64,000 nucleotides of DNA, from the NCBI GenBank assembly GCA_900466575.1, contig UBMP01000007.1, positions 62,001 to 126,000 on the forward strand. Direction: 5' to 3'. Within the stretch, counting starts at the first letter, position 1; the number at the start of each line of letters is the position of its first letter. Both the position numbers and the translations under genes were made by a program. A model generated the notes under the pieces. That model saw only the letters and a program-made list of their open reading frames with translations. It was not told the origin of the DNA and made no database searches. This document shows, one piece after another, positions 26,745 to 34,452 of the stretch. Source of the DNA: Hyphomicrobiales bacterium. Its GTDB lineage: Bacteria > Pseudomonadota > Alphaproteobacteria > Rhizobiales > Rhizobiaceae.

Positions 26745-27236
26745 TCAATACATCTTGCGCTTGTTGACGGTTTCGGCCGGAACGGCCTGCATGACGTCCC
26801 AATGCTCGGCGATCTTGCCGTTCTCGACGCGGAAGATATCGATCACGACCATTTCGGGCGTGGCGTCCGTCTTCGGCTGCACGACCTGAAGCATGACCAT
26901 ATTGCCTTCGGCAATGACGCGCTTGAACTCGACCTTCTGCTTCGGCCAATGGGTGATGCCCATCTTCTCGAGGAACTGCTTCACGGCCTCGCGCCCGTCG
27001 GTCATGGTCGGGTTGTGCTGGATGTAGTCCTCGGTCCAGTAACGATCCACCGCCGTCAGGTCATGGTCACCGAACAATTCCTGATAGGCCTTCATCACCA
27101 GAGCCTTGTTGGCCTCGGTGAGCTTGTGCTGTTGCACGATCGCCTTGTCGTCCTGCTTCTTGTCGGCAGCGACTGCACCCGTTGCAGCAATTGCGGATAC
27201 CAGCAGTGCGCCAGCAAGTGTCTTCATAATCACCAT
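26745..27236 (-). CDS. Secreted SnoaL/NTF2-fold protein
   Basis: A 163-residue protein with a Sec signal peptide (MKTLAGALLVSAIAATGAVAAD) followed by an NTF2/SnoaL-like domain of the ester-cyclase type (YWTEDYIQHNPTMTDGREAVKQFLEKM). Homologues are annotated as predicted SnoaL-like aldol condensation enzymes. The start at 27236 follows CAAGGAGGAAATC; the longer frame to 27299 lacks a site. It ends the three-gene operon with an NTF2 protein and an MBL-fold protein. The location is periplasmic; the substrate is unknown. Confidence 0.85.
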   Translation of the reverse strand: MVIMKTLAGALLVSAIAATGAVAADKKQDDKAIVQQHKLTEANKALVMKAYQELFGDHDLTAVDRYWTEDYIQHNPTMTDGREAVKQFLEKMGITHWPKQKVEFKRVIAEGNMVMLQVVQPKTDATPEMVVIDIFRVENGKIAEHWDVMQAVPAETVNKRKMY

Positions 27237-27261
27237 GATTTCCTCCTTGTGGTGTGGTTGG

Positions 27262-27651
27262 TCAGGAAAGGGCCTTCGCCACCAGGACGGTGTCGACATA
27301 TTGGGTCATCCGGCGAATCTTGCCGTCCTTCACCTCGTAGAGATGGGCGAAGGGGGAGCGCATCGATTTGCCGGTCGCGTTGTAAGTTCCGGAATAGACC
27401 CCGAAGGCTGCCACGCGGTCGCCGTCGGCGATGTAGGTATGAACCTCCGCCTTGTAGCCCGTCCACTCGCTGCCAAGACGGGCGAAAACGCCCGCCATCA
27501 GGGCATCGACACCCACATAGGTGCCGGCATAGGGAAAGCCTTCCGCTTCCGTCCACTCCACCTCGGGATGAAGAACGGCCATCAGATTGCGGCCGTTTTC
27601 TTCGGACGAGCCTTCATAGGTCGCGCGGATCAGATCGAGATTGCTGGTCAT
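27262..27651 (-). CDS. NTF2-fold (SnoaL-like) protein
   Basis: A 129-residue cytoplasmic NTF2-fold protein. Its core WTEAEGFPYAGTYVG and AHLYEVKDGKIRRMTQYVDTV repeat the pattern of the protein at 3895-4284, and the two have the same length, so they are paralogues in separate operons. It starts 1 nt after the MBL stop and ends 25 nt before the secreted SnoaL protein. Its role is unknown. Confidence 0.82.
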   Translation of the reverse strand: MTSNLDLIRATYEGSSEENGRNLMAVLHPEVEWTEAEGFPYAGTYVGVDALMAGVFARLGSEWTGYKAEVHTYIADGDRVAAFGVYSGTYNATGKSMRSPFAHLYEVKDGKIRRMTQYVDTVLVAKALS

Positions 27652-27652
27652 G

Positions 27653-28477
27653 TCAGCCCCACTTCATCTCGCCCTTGGCGACCTTCGAACCGACATCGAG
27701 CGCAACGCCCATGCCGAGGTTGGGGAAGCGAGCTTCCATGGCGGCCTTCAGCGCGGCGGCGTCCGCAGCCTTGCCCAGTTCTTCCTCGAAAGCAAGGAGA
27801 TAAGACTTGGTGTGGGCAATCGCGCTCAGATCGGTCGCGGCCTGCGGGTCGAGGTGACCGGGCACGACGACGGAAGGCTTGAGAGCCGCGATCTTGTCGA
27901 GATTGGCAACCCAGGCCGCGCGTGCCTCAGCCGTCTGCGTGTCGGCCGTCCAGACATGGACGCCGGAGAAGATCAGCACGCCGCCGAAGATCGCATCGAG
28001 CGATGCGGCGCGCAGATAACGGCGATTGGCAAGTCCCTCTGCGGCGACAATGTCGATCGTCTCGCCATCAACCGTCAGGGCCGGGCCGTCGAAGGCTTCC
28101 GGCAACACGATATCGGCGAGCGTCTGCGGACCGTTTTCCTTCAGCTGCGGACCCCAGGCGGCGAGCTTCTTCTCCACATTGCCCTTGATGGCGGCAATCG
28201 TGTCCGAGGCGGCGATGACCTTGGCGTTCGGGAAGGCTTCGCGCACGGGCTTCAGGCTGAAATAATAGTCGGGGTCGGACTGGCTGACATAGATGGCGGT
28301 CAGCGTCTTGCCGGTCGCCTTGATCTCTTCGGCAAGCGCACGACCGTCGGGAAAGGTGAAGCCGCCGTCGATGAGAAGCGCTTCGGTCGGGCCGGTCAAC
28401 AGGACCGGGGCGCGGAAGAAGCCGTTCTGCCCGGCGGGAAAGTGCTTCCAGCTCAGTTTGGAAGATGTGTTGGTCAT
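27653..28477 (-). CDS. MBL-fold protein with degenerate metal site
   Basis: A 274-residue protein of the metallo-beta-lactamase fold. The place of the usual HxHxDH motif reads VSQSDPDYYF, so the ligands become Q66, D68, D70 and Y71; only the Asp remains. The later PGHLDP histidine is kept. The enzyme may bind metal differently, use one metal, or be non-catalytic. The start at 28477 follows GTGGAGATCGAC; a TTG at 28498 is an alternative. It is the first gene of an operon with two NTF2-fold proteins and is divergent from a LysR gene. Confidence 0.85.
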   Translation of the reverse strand: MTNTSSKLSWKHFPAGQNGFFRAPVLLTGPTEALLIDGGFTFPDGRALAEEIKATGKTLTAIYVSQSDPDYYFSLKPVREAFPNAKVIAASDTIAAIKGNVEKKLAAWGPQLKENGPQTLADIVLPEAFDGPALTVDGETIDIVAAEGLANRRYLRAASLDAIFGGVLIFSGVHVWTADTQTAEARAAWVANLDKIAALKPSVVVPGHLDPQAATDLSAIAHTKSYLLAFEEELGKAADAAALKAAMEARFPNLGMGVALDVGSKVAKGEMKWG

Positions 28478-28534
28478 GTCGATCTCCACGATGTCCAAGG
28501 TGCAATTGTTATGACCCCAACATAAGCCGAACGG

Positions 28535-28579
28535 ATTGCAGAGAGTATGACGGCAATCTATATAGCTCTGTGTGCTATA
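28535..28579. promoter_or_regulatory. Candidate LysR operator pair
   Basis: Two dyads lie in the 124-nt gap between divergent genes: ATTGC-N13-GCAAT (28535-28557) and TATAGC-N7-GCTATA (28561-28579). Position and form fit recognition and activation boxes for the LysR protein encoded at 28602. Confidence 0.45.
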
Positions 28580-28601
28580 CGCTTACAATCGAGGTCATGG
28601 G

Positions 28602-29495
28602 ATGGAGTCAATCAACCTCAATCGGCTCGCCTATTTCGTGGCCGTGGTCGATGCCGGCTCCTTCACGGGTGCTGCCGCCGTACTGGGAATTACCAAGACG
28701 GTCGTCAGCCAGCAAGTGGCGCGGCTGGAGGCGGACCTGCAAACGAGCCTTCTTCTGCGGACAACCCGTCGCGTCGAGCCCACGGAGGCCGGTCGTTTGC
28801 TGCATGCCCGGGCAGTTAACATCCTGCGAGAAGCCGAAGATGCGTTCGGCGAAGTCACCGAGGTTACGGCCAGTCCGACGGGAACGCTGCGCATCGCCGC
28901 GCCGAACGATTTCGGCACATTGACCATCGCGCCGCTGCTCTCGAAATTCCGCCGGACCTATCCGGCCTGCACGGTGGATCTGATCCTGTCGGATGCCAAG
29001 ATCGACCTGATCGCCCATCATGTCGACGTCTCGATCCGGGTCGGTTGGCTGGAGGATTCCAGTCAGCAGGCCCGCCGCATCGGAATGTTCCGACAATTGC
29101 TCGTCGCCGCTCCGGATGTAGCGCGCGCACTTTCCCTCGATGTCCCGGACGATCTTGCCCTGCAGCCTTTTATCGCCAATGGGGCGCTCCGCGAACCGCT
29201 GGTCTGGCACTTCTCACGCGGAGACGCCGAACGTCGCACTGTGCGCATGCTGTCTGCGATGACGATCGACGCAACGCCGGCCGTCCTTGCCGCAACGCTG
29301 GCCGGCAGTGGCCTTACGGTGTTGCCTGATTTTCTGATCGGCGAACAGCTGAAGAGCGGTGCGCTCGTTGAGGTTCTACCTGAGTGGTCCCTGCCCTCTG
29401 GCGGCATCCACGCGGTTTTTCCCGCAGCCCGCTTTCGTCCGGCAAAAGTCACTGCCTTCGTCGCCATGCTCGCCGCCGAGATGAAGCTCGCATAG
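28602..29495 (+). CDS. LysR-family regulator
   Basis: A 297-residue LysR-type regulator. The N-terminal winged helix is clear (SFTGAAAVLGITKTVVSQQVARLEADL), followed by a periplasmic-binding-protein-like effector domain. The start at 28602 follows GAGGTCATGGG; the GTG at 28572 would extend the protein through the operator region. It is divergent from the MBL/NTF2 operon, which is its probable target. The gap 29496-29684 to the convergent TetR gene shows no gene. Confidence 0.92.
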   Translation: MESINLNRLAYFVAVVDAGSFTGAAAVLGITKTVVSQQVARLEADLQTSLLLRTTRRVEPTEAGRLLHARAVNILREAEDAFGEVTEVTASPTGTLRIAAPNDFGTLTIAPLLSKFRRTYPACTVDLILSDAKIDLIAHHVDVSIRVGWLEDSSQQARRIGMFRQLLVAAPDVARALSLDVPDDLALQPFIANGALREPLVWHFSRGDAERRTVRMLSAMTIDATPAVLAATLAGSGLTVLPDFLIGEQLKSGALVEVLPEWSLPSGGIHAVFPAARFRPAKVTAFVAMLAAEMKLA

Positions 29496-29684
29496 ACGAG
29501 CCCTCGATGGCAAACACAGCTTCAGCAGCCTAAATCTGACTCGGCGCGCTTGCAAAGAGGCCGGGAAGTGGATGCTTCAAAACCTGACATGGCCATCGGC
29601 CTGTCCATGTACCGATAAGCGTGGCGATGGACCATCAATCCGAAAGGAATGGGCCTGGAAGAATAGCTGCACGCTTTCTACGGC

Positions 29685-30470
29685 TCAGTAATCAGCGATT
29701 TCGGCAGCCTGGTACTGGATGGGTTGCAAGGGAGCCGTTGCGATCTTCATTGCTTCGGCCTCGTCTATACCGAGGATGGTCAAGACGAGGGTCGCAGTTC
29801 GTTCGGGTAGCGCTTCCGTGAGTTTCGCGTCCTTTTCGTCAGCCATTGCGTCCAGTTCGGCCACGATGGCGCCGAGCACGGTGGCTCCGACGGATATGAA
29901 TGTCACGAAGCTATCATTCGTTTTGAACCGGCCGATCTTGAGCCCTTGGGCAATATCTCGGTTCAGGCGACCGGCCAGGCCTGCGCCGCCTCTCATGCTG
30001 CGCGCAGACATGCCTTCCCGCACCAGAAAGCGCCCCCAGAGAGGGTCTTCCTTGGCCCGATTCATGGTGTGACGAATGCTGGCCGATATGATCTCCGCGC
30101 TGTCGGATACGGTGTCGAGGCTCCGCTCCAGCGCGTCCGCAAACGCCTCGAAAACCCAGTTGACGATGCAGGTGTAGATTTCCTCCTTGGAGGAAAAGTG
30201 ATTGTAGAACGTGCCGAACCCGACATCGGCGGCTTCCGTGATCTCGTTGATGGCAACCGCCTCGAGACCTCGCTCGGCCATCAGGCTCATGGCGGCTCTC
30301 AGCAGCTTCGTGCGCGTCTCGCGTTTGCGCCTCTCGCCGCGCGGCGCCCGTTCCGAACGCGGGCGTGCAGAGGCATCTGCATCTTCGCTCCCCGTGTCTC
30401 GCTCACGCGTTTTCATCGTCTGCTCTATCTTGCGGTCCGAAACCCGGACGGTTGATTCTGACATTTCCAT
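29685..30470 (-). CDS. TetR-family regulator
   Basis: A 261-residue TetR-type regulator. After a charged N-terminal extension of about 50 residues comes the helix-turn-helix INEITEAADVGFGTFYNHFSSKEEIYTCI, then a variable ligand domain. The start at 30470 (MEMSEST) is uncertain; a second ATG lies two codons on, and the longer frame to 30629 runs into the divergent promoter. It is divergent from the hydroxylase operon, and a perfect dyad overlaps that operon's -10 box, so repression is likely. Confidence 0.88.
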   Translation of the reverse strand: MEMSESTVRVSDRKIEQTMKTRERDTGSEDADASARPRSERAPRGERRKRETRTKLLRAAMSLMAERGLEAVAINEITEAADVGFGTFYNHFSSKEEIYTCIVNWVFEAFADALERSLDTVSDSAEIISASIRHTMNRAKEDPLWGRFLVREGMSARSMRGGAGLAGRLNRDIAQGLKIGRFKTNDSFVTFISVGATVLGAIVAELDAMADEKDAKLTEALPERTATLVLTILGIDEAEAMKIATAPLQPIQYQAAEIADY

Positions 30471-30622
30471 CCCGCCTGCGGAAACCCGGCAAGTCAATGG
30501 CCAAGTGACGCACCCGTGCACAAACCGATGATTCCGCTTCGATTTCCAGCAACTTTGCCCGCAGGAAACGAAGCTGTTCTTCGCTCGATTTTCTAAATCT
30601 TTCGAACGCATTTGCATCCCTG

Positions 30623-30652
30623 TTGACAAACTGCCATTTCTAAACTGATAAT
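30623..30652 (+). promoter_or_regulatory. Sigma-70-type promoter for the hydroxylase operon
   Basis: TTGACA at 30623-30628 and GATAAT at 30647-30652 are spaced by 18 nt, about 60 nt upstream of the ATG at 30713. The boxes are near-consensus. The TetR dyad at 30642-30663 covers the -10 box. Confidence 0.6.
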
Positions 30653-30663
30653 ATCATCAGTTT
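30642..30663. promoter_or_regulatory. Candidate TetR operator
   Basis: A perfect dyad AAACTGAT-N6-ATCAGTTT overlaps the -10 region of the hydroxylase operon promoter. Size and position fit a TetR-family operator. Confidence 0.65.
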
Positions 30664-30712
30664 CGATAAATTAATCCATTATCGTTGCGAGCTCGTGGGA
30701 GGAGCTTTCCAG

Positions 30713-32356
30713 ATGAATATTCAAGTCACGTCGCCTTTGGCGGCGGATGCGCTTTCGCGCGTCCCTTTGCAGGTTGATGTTCTGGTCGTCGGGCTGGGGC
30801 CGGTGGGGGCGGTCATGGTCAATCTGCTGGGCCGGCAGGGGATCAAGACGCTCGTCATTGACAAAGCCGCCGAGATTTTCCAGGCACCCCGCGCCATCGC
30901 GCTGGACAACGAAGCGCTGCGCATCCTTCAGCTCGCTGGGCTTTCAGAAGACGCCTTTGACACGATCGCGATCCCCTTCGTGCAGATGCGCTGCCCGATC
31001 GTCGGGGACTTTGCGCGGATCAACACGCTCGGCACCATTGACGGCTTCCCCAAACAGGTCACCTTTTATCAGCCGCAGCTCGAGACCGTGCTGCGGGGTA
31101 TGCTGCCAACCCTTCCCTCCGTCACCGTGGCTCTCGAAACAGAGCTTGCCGGCTTCACCGAAGATGACGGCGGCCTGATCGGGCATCTGCGCAGCGGCGG
31201 CCGGAATATCGACGTGCGGGCGCGTTTTCTCGTCGGTGCGGATGGCGCGGCATCGATCGTCCGCCAGCTGATCGGCGAGCAGTTCGAAGGCAAGACCTAT
31301 GCCGAGGACTGGCTGGTGGTGGACGCGCAGCGCGAGCCACCCGGCATCGACCATATCGAATTCCTGTGCGACCACAGGCGCCCGGTCCCTCACATGGTCG
31401 CGCCCGGCAACCGCGAGCGCTGGGAGTTCATGCTGCGCAAGGGCGAGCGGCGCGAAGATGTCGAGCGCGAGGACAATGTGCGCAAGCTGCTCGGACGCTG
31501 GGATGGTTCAGGCCAGATGATGCTGGAGCGAAAGGCCGTTTACCGCTTTCATGCCCGCGTCGCCCGGCAGTTTTCCAAGGGCTCCGCCTTCCTGATCGGC
31601 GATGCCGCACACATCACGCCGCCCTTCGTGGGGCAGGGTCTGGTCGCAGGCCTGCGTGACGCGGCAAACCTCAGCTGGAAGCTCGCCTGGGCGGTCAAGG
31701 GCCTCGCCGGTCCGTCAATCCTTCAGACCTACGACACGGAACGCCGGCCGCACGCGATTTCGATGATCAATCTCGCCAAGCTGATGGGCAAGCTGATCAT
31801 GCCGCGCAATGCCGCAATCGCCTTCCTCAACCACGGCCTTATGCGGGTCGTCCATTACATCCCTGTCATCCGCAATCTTTTCGAAGAGCTGGAGATCAAA
31901 CCGCAGAACCGTTTCAAGGCCGGGCTTTTCCAGAAATCCAAGGCCAGAACAAAGCTCGTCTGCGGCGCGCTGCTGCCGCAGGGCTGGGTCCGCGCCTCCG
32001 ACGGGCGGATTGCCCTCAGCGACGAAGCACTCGGCTCCGGCTTCGCGCTGATCGGCTTCGGCTGCGACCCCTGCGCAAAGCTCGATCCCGAGATGGCGCG
32101 ACGCTTTGCGGCCATCGGCGGCAAGGCGATCCAGATCGCCTATCGCGGCCAGCGGCTCGGCCTGACCTCCGGCGACACCTACGAAGACCTGGAAGGCGCA
32201 TTCCTGCCGCGTATCGCCAAGGCCGGCGCGGTCGCCATCATCCGTCCCGACCGGATCGTGATGCATGCCGGCGCTGCCAGCGAGGTCACCCGGCTGGTCG
32301 CGGAATGTCTTGACCTGATGCAGGCGCCGGTTCGCGCCGCTCCCGAATTCGCCTGA
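30713..32356 (+). CDS. FAD-dependent aromatic hydroxylase (MhpA-like)
   Basis: A 547-residue class A flavoprotein monooxygenase. The FAD/NADPH motifs are VVGLGPVGAVMVNLLGRQG (GxGxxG near residue 27), VGADGAASIVR, and GDAAHITPPFVGQGLVAGLRD. Length and layout match 3-(3-hydroxyphenyl)propionate hydroxylase. It adds an ortho hydroxyl group to a phenol to make a catechol for the dioxygenase next door. The start at 30713 follows GTGGGAGGAG. It is the first gene of a four-gene operon. The exact phenolic acid is unknown. Confidence 0.9.
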   Translation: MNIQVTSPLAADALSRVPLQVDVLVVGLGPVGAVMVNLLGRQGIKTLVIDKAAEIFQAPRAIALDNEALRILQLAGLSEDAFDTIAIPFVQMRCPIVGDFARINTLGTIDGFPKQVTFYQPQLETVLRGMLPTLPSVTVALETELAGFTEDDGGLIGHLRSGGRNIDVRARFLVGADGAASIVRQLIGEQFEGKTYAEDWLVVDAQREPPGIDHIEFLCDHRRPVPHMVAPGNRERWEFMLRKGERREDVEREDNVRKLLGRWDGSGQMMLERKAVYRFHARVARQFSKGSAFLIGDAAHITPPFVGQGLVAGLRDAANLSWKLAWAVKGLAGPSILQTYDTERRPHAISMINLAKLMGKLIMPRNAAIAFLNHGLMRVVHYIPVIRNLFEELEIKPQNRFKAGLFQKSKARTKLVCGALLPQGWVRASDGRIALSDEALGSGFALIGFGCDPCAKLDPEMARRFAAIGGKAIQIAYRGQRLGLTSGDTYEDLEGAFLPRIAKAGAVAIIRPDRIVMHAGAASEVTRLVAECLDLMQAPVRAAPEFA

Positions 32357-32389
32357 TCGAAACCCCTTTCAAGAGACCGGAGACGCACG

Positions 32390-33463
32390 ATGAAGCTCTC
32401 GACACCCCAACCCACCCGTCACGCCAACCCGACGACCAGGGCCAGCGAACTCGCCTACCTGATCTTCGAGCGCCCCGATATTGCCAAGGCGGAGGCCTTC
32501 CTGATGGATTTCGGCCTTCTGCCCGCCAAGCGGGAGGAGAATGTCTCCTTCCTGCGCGGCACGGGCACGGCGGCCTGCTGCTATGTCATCCGCAAATCGC
32601 AGACGCCGCGCTTCGCCGGCTTTGGCGTGACCGTCGATACGGAGGCGGAGCTGAACGCGCTGGCCGCATTGCCGGAGGCAAACGGACCCATCGTGCAATC
32701 CACCTATCCGGGCGGCGGCAGGATGGTGCGGCTCACCTGCCCATCGGGCTTCGAGGTGCATGCGGTTTACGGCAGAACGCCTGTCGAGCCGCTGCCGCAC
32801 CGGTCACCCTTGCAGCTCAACTCGGCGGACGGGATCACGCGCATCAACGAGACACAGAGGCTGACGGTTACCGCGCCCGAGATCATCAAGCTCGGCCATG
32901 TCGTGCTCGAGGTTCCGGACTACCAGCGTACGGCCGCCTGGTACACGCGGCATTTCGGCTTCATTCCGACCGACATCCAGGTCTTCCAGGATGGTTCCCC
33001 GGCCGTCGCCTTCATGCGTGTCGACCGCGGCGATATGCCGGTCGATCACCACACACTGGTCCTGGCGCAGGGTGTTGTGCCGAAATACAGCCACAGCGCC
33101 TTCGAATTGATCGACCCGGACGCGGTGGCCATGGGCCAGCGGGTTCTGCGCGAGCGTCAGTGGCATCATGCCTGGGGCATGGGACGGCATCTGCTCGGCA
33201 GCCAGATCTTCGACTACTGGAGCGATCCCTGGGGTTGCCATCACGAGCATTATTGCGATGGCGATCTTTTCACCGCCGACAATCCGACCGGCATCCACCC
33301 CGTGTCGCGACAGGCCATGTCACAATGGGGGCCGGAACTGCCGCGCAGCTTCACCAAGCCGAAGCTCACCATCGCCTTCCTGCGCAGCGTCATTCACAGC
33401 CTGCGCACCAGCCCCGACCTCACCTTCGGCAAACTCCGGACGCTGATGAAGCTGTTCGGCTGA
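32390..33463 (+). CDS. Extradiol ring-cleavage dioxygenase (VOC family)
   Basis: A 357-residue type I extradiol dioxygenase of the vicinal oxygen chelate fold, with two repeats. The iron ligands fit H170 (LGHVVLEV), H235 (YSHSAFEL) and E286 (CHHEHYCDGD). It cleaves a catechol next to the hydroxyl pair. The C-terminal tail after residue 300 is longer than in the short forms. It follows the hydroxylase by 33 nt and precedes the FAH-family hydrolase by 35 nt, the order expected for meta-cleavage. Confidence 0.88.
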   Translation: MKLSTPQPTRHANPTTRASELAYLIFERPDIAKAEAFLMDFGLLPAKREENVSFLRGTGTAACCYVIRKSQTPRFAGFGVTVDTEAELNALAALPEANGPIVQSTYPGGGRMVRLTCPSGFEVHAVYGRTPVEPLPHRSPLQLNSADGITRINETQRLTVTAPEIIKLGHVVLEVPDYQRTAAWYTRHFGFIPTDIQVFQDGSPAVAFMRVDRGDMPVDHHTLVLAQGVVPKYSHSAFELIDPDAVAMGQRVLRERQWHHAWGMGRHLLGSQIFDYWSDPWGCHHEHYCDGDLFTADNPTGIHPVSRQAMSQWGPELPRSFTKPKLTIAFLRSVIHSLRTSPDLTFGKLRTLMKLFG

Positions 33464-33498
33464 ACTTTCCACTTTCAAGACAGATCGGACCCGCCCCT

Positions 33499-34452
33499 AT
33501 GGCTCTCAATGTCATCCGCTTTCAAATTCAGGGCGTCCCACAATGGGGCGTCATCCGGAACGGGCAGATCACGCCCGTTCCGGGAGATTTTCCGACAACC
33601 GGAGCGTTCCTCGCGGCGCACACGGTCGAAACGCTGGCGTCCCTTCAGGGCGACCAGATTTCCGAAGACAGCGTCGAACTCCTGTCACCCGTCACGGAGA
33701 ACCAGCAGTTTCTCTGCCAGGGCGCCAATTATCGCCAGCACATGATCGAGTCGGGCATGAACCCGGACGACAAGCATTTCAACATGATCTTCACGAAGGC
33801 CCAATCCTGCATCTCACCCGCCAATTGCGATGTGATCCGTCCAGGCCGCGTGAAGTTTCTCGATTACGAGATTGAACTGGGTCTCGTGCTGAAGAAGAAC
33901 ATCACCGCCGCCTGTACCGTGCGCGACGACAATCTGCATGAGTATGTCGCCGGTCTCGTCATCGTGAACGATTATTCCGCTCGCGATATCCAGATCCCGG
34001 AAATGCAGTTCTACAAGGGCAAGAGCTTCCGCACTTTTGGCCCAGTCGGCCCCTATCTCTGCCTGCTGGACCGTCAGGAGATGAGCAAGCTTTACGACAT
34101 GAACCTCACGCTCACCGTCAATGGCGACGTGCGCCAGCGCGACACGACACGAAATCTCGTGAACCGGCCGCCGGAAACCATCACGGAGCTTTCCGGCGTG
34201 CAGGACATGTTCATCGGCGACCTGATCGCGACCGGCACGCCAAGCGGCTGCGCGCTCAGCGTCCCCTCACCCACCAAACAGAAGATCGCCGCGCTTTTGC
34301 CACCTGCGGCCAAATGGAAGATGTTCATGAAAATCCAGTCGCAACGGCCGCAATATCTGAAACCCGGAGACCGCGTGGAGGCGCGCATCGTCAGTGCCGA
34401 TGGCTCGATTGACCTCGGCGTCCAGCGCAATCGTATCGTGGGAGGCGCATGA
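33499..34452 (+). CDS. FAH-family hydrolase
   Basis: A 317-residue fumarylacetoacetate hydrolase-family protein. The metal ligands are E124 and E126 in DYEIELGLV and D158 in VIVNDYSARDI. It would hydrolyse a C-C bond in the ring-cleavage product. In the classical Mhp pathway this step is done by an alpha/beta hydrolase, so this is a different solution. The start at 33499 lies 35 nt after the dioxygenase; the open frame to 33160 is antisense-like overlap with the preceding gene. Its TGA overlaps the next ATG. Confidence 0.88.
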   Translation: MALNVIRFQIQGVPQWGVIRNGQITPVPGDFPTTGAFLAAHTVETLASLQGDQISEDSVELLSPVTENQQFLCQGANYRQHMIESGMNPDDKHFNMIFTKAQSCISPANCDVIRPGRVKFLDYEIELGLVLKKNITAACTVRDDNLHEYVAGLVIVNDYSARDIQIPEMQFYKGKSFRTFGPVGPYLCLLDRQEMSKLYDMNLTLTVNGDVRQRDTTRNLVNRPPETITELSGVQDMFIGDLIATGTPSGCALSVPSPTKQKIAALLPPAAKWKMFMKIQSQRPQYLKPGDRVEARIVSADGSIDLGVQRNRIVGGA

